From assembly GCA_028284585.1 (NCBI GenBank), contig JANQRK010000118.1, forward strand, positions 1 to 58,202: a stretch of DNA of 58,202 nt. The letters run 5' to 3'. This stretch comes from Chromatiales bacterium (lineage in GTDB: Bacteria; Pseudomonadota; Gammaproteobacteria; Chromatiales; Chromatiaceae). The notes beneath the pieces are model-generated. The model ran no database searches. It saw only the letters and a list, made by a program, of their open reading frames with translations, and was not told the origin of the DNA. Each line of letters opens with the position of its first letter. The stretch's first letter is position 1. Shown one piece after another: positions 35,636 through 43,778 of this stretch. The position numbers and the translations under genes were made by a program.

Positions 35636-36699
35636 GCATCCTGGTCGATGTCGGCGTGATCAAGGGTGAATTCGAACTCAAGGTGGCGTTCGAGATCCCG
35701 TCCAATGGTTTCACGGCGATATCCGGTCCCTCCGGTGGCGGCAAGTCGACCCTGTTGCGCACGATCGCCGGGCTCGAACCGGATGCGCGTGGCACAGTGC
35801 AGGTTGCGGGTGAGCGCTGGCTGGCCGAGGGCTATCGATTGCCGACCCATCGTCGGGCCGTGGGGTATGTGTTCCAAAGCCCGGCCCTGTTTCCGCACCT
35901 GGACGTGCGCCGCAATCTGCTGTTCGGACGCACTCGGCGGGGCCGCGGCCGCGACCTGCTGGCCTTCGATGATGTGGTGGACTTGCTCGGTCTCGAGCGA
36001 TTGATCGACCGGCGGGTTACTGGTCTGTCCGGCGGTGAGCAACAGCGTGTTGCAATTGCCCAGGCACTGCTCAGCAACCCACGCTTGCTGTTGATGGATG
36101 AGCCTATGGCGGCGCTCGATCGCGCCAGTCGCGAGACACTGCTGCCCTACCTCGAGGCGCTGCAAAGTGCATTGGCTATCCCGGTGCTTTATGTCACCCA
36201 TGCCTTGGCTGAGGTGGCGCAGCTGGCGGAGCATATGCTGCTGATTCAGGCTGGTCGCTTGACCGCCAGTGGCCGGGTGAGCGAGCTGCTGACCCGGCTG
36301 GATCTGCCGATGGCGCATGGCCGCGAGGCCGGCGCGGTGATCGCGGCCCAGGTTGCGGATAGGGACGAGGCGGATCGGCTGACGCGGCTCGATTTCAATG
36401 GTGGTCAGATCTGGGTGCCCAGCGCGCCACTAGCAACCGGTACCCAGGTGCGCTTGCGCATACTCTCGCGTGACATCACGCTGGCCGCCCGACCTGACCC
36501 GGATAGCAGTAATCTGGGCTGTTTTCGGGTCCGGGTCATCGCGATTGCAGAGTGTGGCCCGGCCGAGGTCGTTGTGCGCCTAGCGGCCGGCGAAGAGACG
36601 CTGGTCACGCGGGTGAGCCGGCGCGCCGAGCGCCTGCTACAGCTCGCGCCTGGACGCGAGCTGTATGCGCTGGTGCGGAGTGTGGCGGCCCTTGCATGA
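35632..36699 (+). CDS. modC: Molybdate ABC transporter ATPase
   Basis: 355 residues from a TTG start that overlaps the modB stop. Walker A is GPSGGGKST (about 33-41), the ABC signature LSGGEQQRVAIAQAL (about 129-143), and Walker B LLLMDEPMAALD (about 151-162). A C-terminal mop/TOBE domain (about 285-350) follows, typical of ModC. It is convergent with pfp, only 10 bp away. Supply of molybdate fits the nearby moaC. Confidence 0.94.
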   Translation: MSILVDVGVIKGEFELKVAFEIPSNGFTAISGPSGGGKSTLLRTIAGLEPDARGTVQVAGERWLAEGYRLPTHRRAVGYVFQSPALFPHLDVRRNLLFGRTRRGRGRDLLAFDDVVDLLGLERLIDRRVTGLSGGEQQRVAIAQALLSNPRLLLMDEPMAALDRASRETLLPYLEALQSALAIPVLYVTHALAEVAQLAEHMLLIQAGRLTASGRVSELLTRLDLPMAHGREAGAVIAAQVADRDEADRLTRLDFNGGQIWVPSAPLATGTQVRLRILSRDITLAARPDPDSSNLGCFRVRVIAIAECGPAEVVVRLAAGEETLVTRVSRRAERLLQLAPGRELYALVRSVAALA

Positions 36700-36709
36700 C
36701 CGCCTGCGC

Positions 36710-37966
36710 TCAGATCTCGAAGCCCGCCAGTTTGCGTGGGACACCGGCCAGCTTGAGCGTCACATAGTCAGGCATGCCGTTCGCCTTGTAGGGCGGATAG
36801 GTCTCGCCCTGGATCAGCGGATAGAGATAGGTCTTGCATTGCTCGGTGATACCGAAACCATCTGCTGAAATAAAATCCATCGGCATTTTCTTTTCGACGT
36901 TGGCAACCTCGCTCAGTGCTGCCTCGCCGATCTCCCAGGCATAGGGGTTGTTCGCGGTGCGCACCACGGTCGGCATGATCGCATTTTTCCCCTCGAGCGC
37001 CTTTTCAACCGCGGCCCTGCCGAGGGCGTAGGCTTGGTCGACATCGGTCGCGGACGCCAGGTGGCGAGCGGAACGCTGCAGATAGTCCGCCACGGCCCAA
37101 TGGAATTTGTGGCCCAGTGCATCTTTGATCAGACCGGCGACTACGGGTGCGGCGCCGCCGAGCTGGGCATGGCCGAACGAGTCGCGTGTCCCCTGTTCGG
37201 CGAGGAAGGTGCCGTCCGGCCAATGACAGCCTTCCGACACCACGATTGTGCAGTAGCCATACTGCGTGACCTTGTCTTCTACCGCGGTCAGGAACTTGTC
37301 CTTGTCGAATGCTACTTCCGGAAATAGGCCGACCACGGGGATTCCCTCGTCCTCGGTCAGTAAACCGGCCGCCGCGATCCACCCGGCATGCCGTCCCATC
37401 ACCTCGATGACAAAGATCTTGGTCGAGGTCGCGGCCATGGAGCGCACGTCGAAGCTGGCCTCCAGGGTGGAGACCGCGATGTACTTGGCGACCGAGCCGA
37501 AGCCCGGGCAGTTGTCGGTGATGGGAAGATCGTTGTCGACCGTTTTTGGTACATGAATGGCCTGTACGGGAAAGCCCATCTTCTCCGAGAGCTGTGACAC
37601 CTTAAAGCAGGTGTCGGCCGAATCACCGCCCCCGTTGTAGAAGAAATAGCCGATATCGTGCGCCTTGAAGACCTCGATCAGACGCTCGTACTCACGCTGG
37701 TTGTCCTCCAAGCTCTTGAGCTTGAAACGGCACGAGCCGAAGCCCCCAGATGGCGTGTGTTTGAGGGCGGCGATGGCCTCGCTTGACTCTTGGCTAGTGT
37801 CGATCAGGTCTTCGGTGAGCGCACCGATTATCCCATTGCGGCCGGCGTACACATTGGCAATCTTATCGGTATGCGCGCGCGCGGCCTCGATTACGCCGCA
37901 GGCCGAGGCGTTGATTACTGCGGTCACCCCGCCGGATTGTGCGTAAAAGGCGTTCTTCGCCAGCAT
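36710..37966 (-). CDS. pfp: Pyrophosphate-dependent 6-phosphofructokinase
   Basis: 418 residues. The phosphoryl-donor loop is NGGGDSADT (111-119) and the sugar site is PKTVDND (140-146). Lysine K141 takes the place of the glycine of ATP-dependent enzymes, and a D115 in the loop are the known marks of PPi specificity. MGRHAGW (near 190) is also present. The reaction fructose-6-phosphate + PPi to fructose-1,6-bisphosphate + Pi is reversible. In some methanotrophs and sulphur-oxidising symbionts such enzymes are reported to work with hppA in sugar-phosphate or Calvin-cycle metabolism. Here hppA-modBC lie just beyond it in convergent orientation. Confidence 0.94.
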   Translation of the reverse strand: MLAKNAFYAQSGGVTAVINASACGVIEAARAHTDKIANVYAGRNGIIGALTEDLIDTSQESSEAIAALKHTPSGGFGSCRFKLKSLEDNQREYERLIEVFKAHDIGYFFYNGGGDSADTCFKVSQLSEKMGFPVQAIHVPKTVDNDLPITDNCPGFGSVAKYIAVSTLEASFDVRSMAATSTKIFVIEVMGRHAGWIAAAGLLTEDEGIPVVGLFPEVAFDKDKFLTAVEDKVTQYGYCTIVVSEGCHWPDGTFLAEQGTRDSFGHAQLGGAAPVVAGLIKDALGHKFHWAVADYLQRSARHLASATDVDQAYALGRAAVEKALEGKNAIMPTVVRTANNPYAWEIGEAALSEVANVEKKMPMDFISADGFGITEQCKTYLYPLIQGETYPPYKANGMPDYVTLKLAGVPRKLAGFEI

Positions 37967-38210
37967 GATTTTCCCCTTCGTTTGGTTACTGAGTGATTAG
38001 GTGTATTCCCAGGGCCTCGCGCGCTCCAGAACCTGGCTCTGCCGATACCGCCATGGTTTCAAGTTCTGCGCCCAAGGGCCTCGACATCGGTCAAGAGGCC
38101 TTGGGTCTCGGCGTTGCCACCAAGGCCGAGGCCGGGCACCGAGCATGATTGTAGAGCGGTCACGCCCTGGTTGCTGATGACACCTGCCGCCTGCTACTAG
38201 GGTGGCCGAT

Positions 38211-38226
38211 CGCCAAAATTTTGGCG
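38211..38226. promoter_or_regulatory. Perfect 16-bp palindrome, candidate operator
   Basis: CGCCAAAATTTTGGCG is a perfect dyad 245 bp before pfp and 252 bp before the kinase-fusion gene. A dimeric regulator could bind it. No known consensus was matched. Confidence 0.55.
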
Positions 38227-38262
38227 TATTTTCATTTTGACACCCCTTTATCCCTCAGGTGA

Positions 38263-38331
38263 TTGCCTAAAATCCGTAATAAATCAGGCGCTTCGTTGAC
38301 AGGTAAAACAACGATCGATTAGCTTAGGCAA
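38263..38331. other. Nested inverted repeat (possible hairpin)
   Basis: Outer arms TTGCCTAA (38263-38270) and TTAGGCAA (38324-38331) are perfect complements. Within them AATC (near 38282) pairs with GATT (38317-38320), and CGTTG pairs with CAACG around a 10-base loop. The arms are in the correct nested order. It could be a structured leader RNA or a regulator site. Confidence 0.5.
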
Positions 38332-38477
38332 CCCCAAAAGAGGCCATCCATCATGCACGACTTGCGTGTTTCTATAGGAAAATCCTGATTTCCTAATATG
38401 CCAGGCAGCGGGACCCGAGCGGTAACGGTATCCTCCAGCGCGCCGCCGAAAACAATAATGGCCATCGAGGAACCAAG

Positions 38478-39917
38478 ATGAGGATCGTTCTACTAGGCCC
38501 CCCGGGCTCCGGTAAGGCCGAGCTGTCACGGATGATTTCCAGACACTATGGCATGCCGATCATAACCGTCAGCAGTGTGATGCAGCGCGCCGCCGCCGAG
38601 CAATCCGAGCTGGGGCGTCTGGCCAAAGAGGCCATGGACATGTCACGGGTCTCGGACGAATTGCTGCTCGCGCTGTTGCGCATCCAACTGCCGCAGATGG
38701 ACCTGAGCAAGGGCTTCATCTTGGTCGATTTGCCGAAGAATGCCGGCCAGGCCGATGTGCTCGATAGTCTGCTGAGCGATCTCGGTGCCACTATCGAACT
38801 GGTATTGAGCCTCGAGGTGGATCCGGACGAACTCATGGAACGTCTGGTTGGGCGCATTACCTGTGATAGCTGTGGTGCGCAATACAACCTTTACGTGAAT
38901 CCACCACTGGTGGATGGTGTCTGCGACGAGTGTGGTGCGCGTGTGGTGCGGCGTCCTGATGACTATGAGGAGACCATCAGCAATCGGCTGCGAATCTATG
39001 AAGCGCAGATGGGCCCCCTGTTGCAGTACTATCGCTTGAGCGACAGGTTGCAGCGCCTGGAGGCCGATGATGGCCCTGATGCGGCATGGAAGGTGCTGCG
39101 ACGCCGGATAGATGAGTTGGAACGCACTAGACCGCCGGTCAGTGCGACCGAGGATTCGGCCACCGAGCCCCAGTCAGGGTCTGAAGGCGCTGGGCAACGT
39201 AAGTCGAAGAAGACGACAGCCAAGGCGGGTAAGCAGGCAGAAAAGCCTGCGACACCGGACAAGGCCGCTGATGGCGCCAAAAAATCGACCCAGAAGGCGG
39301 CAAAAACGACGCCGACTAAGAAGGCTGCGGTAAAGAAAGCACCGACAAAGAAGGCGCCGGCCAAGAATGTGCTGACCAAGAAGGCCCCGGCAAAAAAGGC
39401 GCCCAGCAAAAAGGCCCAGGTCAAGAAGGCACCCGCCAAGCAGGCAGTCACCAAGAAGAAGACAGCAACCAAAAAATCCGCAGCCAAGAAGACGGTCGCT
39501 AAGAAATCCATAGCTAAGCGGGCCGCACCCAAAAAGGCGTCGGCCAAAAAGGTTGTTGCCAAGAAGGCTGCACCCAAGAGGAGCACGGCTGGCAAGGCCT
39601 CCACAGAGCGGCCGGTGGCAAAAAAGGCCGCGACGAAAAAGGCTGGCGTTCGCAAGGTGACTGCCAAGAAGGCCGCAGTGAAGCGGCCGGCCGCAAAGAA
39701 GGCACCGGTGAAAAAGGCGTTATCGAAAAAGCCTGCGGCAAAGCGCTCGGCGGCCAAGGCGAAGAAGCCCTCAGCGGCAAAGAGGCCGGTCGCTAAAAAG
39801 GCTGCGACGGCGCGGGTTAAGGCCACACGCAAGCCGGCGACCAAGTCGGGCACTAAGAAAGCGGTACAGAAAAAGAAGGCTAAGGCGCCCGCTAAGAAGA
39901 AGGCGCAGCGGCGCTAG
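38478..39917 (+). CDS. Adenylate-kinase-like protein with histone H1-like tail
   Basis: 479 residues, about 265 more than a normal adenylate kinase. Residues 1-215 are a clear kinase homologue: P-loop GPPGSGKAE (7-15), a zinc-type LID with C129, C132, C149 and C152, and arginines R37, R126, R159 and R170. Some residues are altered: GKGT is GKAE, the TGD of the AMP site is SSV (32-34), and GFPR is DLPK (84-87). Residues 241-479 are a low-complexity Lys/Ala/Pro tail with dozens of KKA/PAKKA-like units, as in AlgP and histone H1-like proteins. It may bind DNA or RNA. Divergent from pfp. Whether it still has kinase activity is unknown. Confidence 0.9.
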   Translation: MRIVLLGPPGSGKAELSRMISRHYGMPIITVSSVMQRAAAEQSELGRLAKEAMDMSRVSDELLLALLRIQLPQMDLSKGFILVDLPKNAGQADVLDSLLSDLGATIELVLSLEVDPDELMERLVGRITCDSCGAQYNLYVNPPLVDGVCDECGARVVRRPDDYEETISNRLRIYEAQMGPLLQYYRLSDRLQRLEADDGPDAAWKVLRRRIDELERTRPPVSATEDSATEPQSGSEGAGQRKSKKTTAKAGKQAEKPATPDKAADGAKKSTQKAAKTTPTKKAAVKKAPTKKAPAKNVLTKKAPAKKAPSKKAQVKKAPAKQAVTKKKTATKKSAAKKTVAKKSIAKRAAPKKASAKKVVAKKAAPKRSTAGKASTERPVAKKAATKKAGVRKVTAKKAAVKRPAAKKAPVKKALSKKPAAKRSAAKAKKPSAAKRPVAKKAATARVKATRKPATKSGTKKAVQKKKAKAPAKKKAQRR

Positions 39918-40016
39918 ATTTGTACTTGTGGATGCGGCGCGCTGTCCAGGTGACTCCTGCAGCGGCGCGGGATGGTCGACCGCCGGACCAGAGCCCACAG
40001 TTTATTTAGTGAGTGA

Positions 40017-41348
40017 TTAGTCGCCGCCGATCGTCAGGCGATCGAATAACCAAGAGCCAGTCTTTACGCTGCCAGGGATTGCGTCGTCGGCGCCGACTGC
40101 GACCAGTTGCCGGTACATGTCACCGAGATTGCCTGCCACGGTGATCTCTTCTATCGGGTACTGAATCTCGCCGCCTTCGACCCAGAAACCGGCGGCGCCG
40201 CGCGAGTAGTCGCCGGTTACCAGATTGGTTCCATGGCCCATCAGCTCGGTGATCACCACGCCTTGGTCCATCTCGCGCAACAGTGCATCGAACGATTGGC
40301 CACTGCTGCTGATTCGGGCGTTGCGCACGCCCCCGGCGCTGGCGGTACTCTGCATTCCAAGCTTGCGTGCCGCGTAGCTGTCGAGCAGATAGCCTTGCAG
40401 CACACCGTCTGATACCAGCTCTCGGTAACGGGTGGCGACACCCTCGTTGTCGAAAGGGGCGCTAGCCTGGCCACGCGGTAGCAGGGGGTCTTCGCTGATG
40501 GTCACCCAGTCGGGGAAGACCTGGGTACCGATCCGATCCAGCAGGAACGTCGATTTGCGATACACCGCGTGGCCTCGCAGTGCCCCGAACAGGCTGCGCA
40601 TTAAACTGGGGGCCACGTCGGCCCGAAACAATACCGGGCATTCTCGCGTGCCCAAACGCTGGCTGTTGAGCCGGGCCAGTGCGCGTTGCGCAGCCTCACG
40701 GCCGATCGCCGCCGGATCGTCGAGTTCACCGGCCAGGCGGGCGCTGTCGTACCAGTAGTCGCGCTGCATCTCTTCGCCTCCCTGGGCGATAACTGCACAG
40801 CTCAGGCTATGGCGGGAAGTCGGATAACCTCCGGTAAAACCGTGGCTATTGCCGTAGATAAAGCTCGAACACTGGGTGTATAGCGTGGCCCCTTCCGAGT
40901 TCGTGATACGCGGGTCTAGCCCGCGTGCGGCATCTTCACAAGCGCGTGCGATCTCGGCCGCCTGATCGACGTCGACGTCCCAAGGGTGGAACAGGTCGAG
41001 ATCTGGAACCTCCTCGGCCATCAGCCCTGCGTCGGCCAGGCCGGCGGCCGGGTCTGCTGAGGTATGACGGGCGATCCGACAGGCCGCAGCGACACTCTCG
41101 CGGATCGCCGCAGGGCGCAGGTCAGTGGTATTGGCCGAACCCTTACGCTGTCCGAAGTAGACGGTCACGCCTAGTCCGTTGTCGCTGGTATGTTCTATGG
41201 TCTCGGTCTCGCCCAGCCGAACGGTCACCGATAGCCCGGTTTGGGACGAGACCCCGGCCTCAGCGGCCTCGGCACCTTGTGCCTTGGCTTCTTGCAGCAG
41301 ATCCGCAACGACCTGCTTGAGATGATCGATCTGTTCGTTGTCAGTCAT
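40017..41348 (-). CDS. pmbA: PmbA/TldE metalloprotease subunit
   Basis: 443 residues. It has the TldD/PmbA fold, with a conserved C-terminal region containing GTNLVTGDYSRGAAGFWVEGG and the LTIGGD end. It lacks the HEXXH motif, as expected for TldE/PmbA, and forms a heterodimer with TldD. The complex processes microcin-like peptides and modulates gyrase toxins in other bacteria. It is last in the long minus-strand run and lies 6 bp after tldD. Confidence 0.95.
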   Translation of the reverse strand: MTDNEQIDHLKQVVADLLQEAKAQGAEAAEAGVSSQTGLSVTVRLGETETIEHTSDNGLGVTVYFGQRKGSANTTDLRPAAIRESVAAACRIARHTSADPAAGLADAGLMAEEVPDLDLFHPWDVDVDQAAEIARACEDAARGLDPRITNSEGATLYTQCSSFIYGNSHGFTGGYPTSRHSLSCAVIAQGGEEMQRDYWYDSARLAGELDDPAAIGREAAQRALARLNSQRLGTRECPVLFRADVAPSLMRSLFGALRGHAVYRKSTFLLDRIGTQVFPDWVTISEDPLLPRGQASAPFDNEGVATRYRELVSDGVLQGYLLDSYAARKLGMQSTASAGGVRNARISSSGQSFDALLREMDQGVVITELMGHGTNLVTGDYSRGAAGFWVEGGEIQYPIEEITVAGNLGDMYRQLVAVGADDAIPGSVKTGSWLFDRLTIGGD

Positions 41349-41354
41349 CGGCTG

Positions 41355-42800
41355 TTATGCGGCGGTGCCGCCGACTGTGAGCTGATCGATCTTGAGGGTA
41401 GGTTGCCCGACCCCAACGGGAACGCTTTGGCCTTCTTTGCCACAGGTGCCGACCCCAGTGTCCAGGGCCAGATCATTGCCGACCATACTGATGCGATTCA
41501 TCACCTCTGGTCCGTTGCCGATCAGGGTTGCGCCCTTCACTGGCCGGGTAACCTTGCCGTCCTCAATCAGGTAGGCCTCGTTGGCCGAGAAGACGAATTT
41601 CCCCGAAGTGATATCGACTTGACCACCGCCGAAGTTCACGGCGTAGAGGCCGTTCTTGACCGAGCCAATGATTTCCTCCGGGGCATGTTGGCCGGCCAAC
41701 ATGTAGGTGTTGGTCATGCGCGGCATCGGCAGATGGGCGTACGATTCGCGGCGCCCATTGCCGGTCGGCGCAACGCCCATCAGTCGGGCGTTCATCTTGT
41801 CCTGCATGTAACCTTTCAAGATGCCGTTTTCGATCAGCACATTGTTGCCCGATGGGGTGCCCTCATCGTCGATCGTCAGTGAGCCACGTCGATCGGGCAG
41901 GGTCCCATCGTCGATTACGGTACAGAGTTTGGAAGCGACTTGTTCGCCGATTCGGCCACTGAACGCTGAGGTGCCTTTGCGATTGAAGTCGCCCTCCAAG
42001 CCATGTCCGACCGCCTCGTGTAAGAGCACCCCAGGCCATCCGGGCCCCAGCACCACGGGCAGCATGCCGGCTGGCGCTGCTTCGGCGTCTAGGTTGACCA
42101 ACGCCTGGCGCACCGCCTCGTCCCCATAACCCTGTGCGCGCTGTTCGGCGAGAAAGAAGTCTAGCGCGCAGCGCGCGCCGCCCCCCGAGCTGCCTTGTTC
42201 ACGGCGCCCATCTTGTTCGACGATTACCTGCACATTCATCCTCACCAGCGGGCGGACGTCACCGTGCACCTGCCCGCCGTTATCCATCACCAGGATCACA
42301 TCATGGGCCGCGACCAGGCTGACAATCACTTGTTGCACGCGCGGATCGGCGGCTCGGGCTGCGGCGTCGGCTTGGCGCATCAGCTCGATTTTTTCTTTTT
42401 CGCTAAGTGATTCCAGCGGGTTGACCGGGGTGTAGAGGGCCGCTGGTGGCGCACCCTTCGAGATCGCCTCAGTCCCATGCTGGCCGGCTTGGGCGATCGC
42501 GCGCGCTGCGCTGGCGGCATCCAGCAGGTGCGAGAGCTCCAGACTATCGGTGTAGGCAAAGCCGGTTTTGTCACCGCTTATGGCGCGTAGCCCTGCACCC
42601 TGCTCAATACTGTGACTGCCTTCTTTGATGATACCGTCTTCCAATACCCAGGATTCGAGGCGGGCATACTGGAAGAAGACGTCAGCGGCATCGACTTGGC
42701 GACTCAGCAAACGGTCCATCACCTGACCCAGATGGGCCTCGCTGAGGCCGGGTGTATCAAGCAGTGTCTGGCGTGCGATTGCGATGGCTTGCGACGTCAT
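41355..42800 (-). CDS. tldD: TldD metalloprotease catalytic subunit
   Basis: 481 residues from the ATG at 42800, which has GGAG 8 nt before it; a start 4 codons earlier is possible. The zinc-binding [11 protein letters not shown] motif (about 268-278) is intact. [13 protein letters not shown] and the [17 protein letters not shown] C-terminal region are conserved. It pairs with PmbA. Confidence 0.96.
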   Translation of the reverse strand: MTSQAIAIARQTLLDTPGLSEAHLGQVMDRLLSRQVDAADVFFQYARLESWVLEDGIIKEGSHSIEQGAGLRAISGDKTGFAYTDSLELSHLLDAASAARAIAQAGQHGTEAISKGAPPAALYTPVNPLESLSEKEKIELMRQADAAARAADPRVQQVIVSLVAAHDVILVMDNGGQVHGDVRPLVRMNVQVIVEQDGRREQGSSGGGARCALDFFLAEQRAQGYGDEAVRQALVNLDAEAAPAGMLPVVLGPGWPGVLLHEAVGHGLEGDFNRKGTSAFSGRIGEQVASKLCTVIDDGTLPDRRGSLTIDDEGTPSGNNVLIENGILKGYMQDKMNARLMGVAPTGNGRRESYAHLPMPRMTNTYMLAGQHAPEEIIGSVKNGLYAVNFGGGQVDITSGKFVFSANEAYLIEDGKVTRPVKGATLIGNGPEVMNRISMVGNDLALDTGVGTCGKEGQSVPVGVGQPTLKIDQLTVGGTAA

Positions 42801-42833
42801 GTACAGCTCCAAGCTGGGTGCATCGGATGCGCT

Positions 42834-43664
42834 TCAGCGACAATGCAACCGGCGGTGGTTGAGACAGGGGAAATTGCGCCGCGTCGTGTTTTGGAAGTCG
42901 CGGTCGATGTCCGCGACCACACAACCGTTACCGCGCTCGCGCATGGCTAGTTTAGTCCCCCAGGGGTCGACGATCATACTGTGCCCATAGGTCTGACGGC
43001 TGGCTATGTGGAAGCCGCCTTGTGCCGCGGCGACCACGTAACACAGGTTTTCGATCGCGCGGGCCCGCACCAGGGTCTCCCAATGTGCCCGGCCGGTGAT
43101 TGCCGTGAATGCCGCCGGCAAGGTGATCACCTCGACACCGCGGTCGACCATTGCACGAAACAGCTCTGGGAAACGCAAATCATAGCAGACCGAGATGCCG
43201 AGCCGACCGACTGGGCTGTCGATCACGACGGTCCGGTCACCGGGCTCGATACATTCAGATTCTATAAATTGTTCATCGCTCTCGATCAAGTTCACGTCGA
43301 ACAGGTGTTGTTTGTCGTAACGCACCACCTGCCTGCCACATTCGTCATACACTGTGCAAGCGGCCCGCCATTTGGCGGCATCTTGTGCCTCCAGCGGTAT
43401 GGTGCCGCCGACCAGCCAGATACCTAGGCGACGGGCCAGCTGGGAAAGAAAGGCCTGCAAGGGACCATCACCAGGTTCCTCGCGCAAGGCGTTGGCATCG
43501 CTGCAGTTCCTGCCGATAAAGGCGAAGTTTTCCGGGAGCACAATCAACTGGGCGCCTTCTTTCGCGGCGGCCTCGGCTAGGCGCTCGGTCTCCAGCAGGT
43601 TAGCGCTGACATTGCTTCCCGAAGCGAGTTGGATGGCGGCAACTTTCTTTTTTTGACTACGCAT
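42834..43664 (-). CDS. Carbon-nitrogen hydrolase (Nit-type amidase)
   Basis: 276 residues from the ATG at 43664; the longer upstream reading is not family-like. The nitrilase triad is E45, K118 and C160 (LGISVCYDLRFPELFR). The length and context match the Nit1/YbeM class that hydrolyses deaminated glutathione. The gene lies between yhdP and tldD. Confidence 0.9.
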   Translation of the reverse strand: MRSQKKKVAAIQLASGSNVSANLLETERLAEAAAKEGAQLIVLPENFAFIGRNCSDANALREEPGDGPLQAFLSQLARRLGIWLVGGTIPLEAQDAAKWRAACTVYDECGRQVVRYDKQHLFDVNLIESDEQFIESECIEPGDRTVVIDSPVGRLGISVCYDLRFPELFRAMVDRGVEVITLPAAFTAITGRAHWETLVRARAIENLCYVVAAAQGGFHIASRQTYGHSMIVDPWGTKLAMRERGNGCVVADIDRDFQNTTRRNFPCLNHRRLHCR

Positions 43665-43778
43665 GGTGGGCAAGCACACAGTGACCAAGTTCAACTCTAC
43701 TGCCTGTGGCGCGGCCGGCAAAGGATTAATCGTTAGGGAAAGGTGGGAGAGTATCTGGAGGCGTCTTTGCGACTCCTG

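Larger units (their letters stand above)
37967..38477. other. Dyad-rich divergent region between pfp and the kinase fusion
   Basis: 511 bp without a convincing gene. The distal two thirds is distinctly A+T-rich. It holds a 16-bp perfect palindrome (38211-38226), a nested hairpin (38263-38331) and a 6-bp stem AGGAAA/TTTCCT (38376-38394). TTGACA hexamers occur at 38237 and 38296, but neither has a good -10 at 17 bp. Confidence 0.55.

Noticed and set aside
39029..39853. A 274-codon antisense frame in the lysine-rich kinase tail
   Set aside because: It is a mirror of the Lys/Ala repeat region, rich in Phe/Ala/Leu, and has no independent ribosome site or homology.
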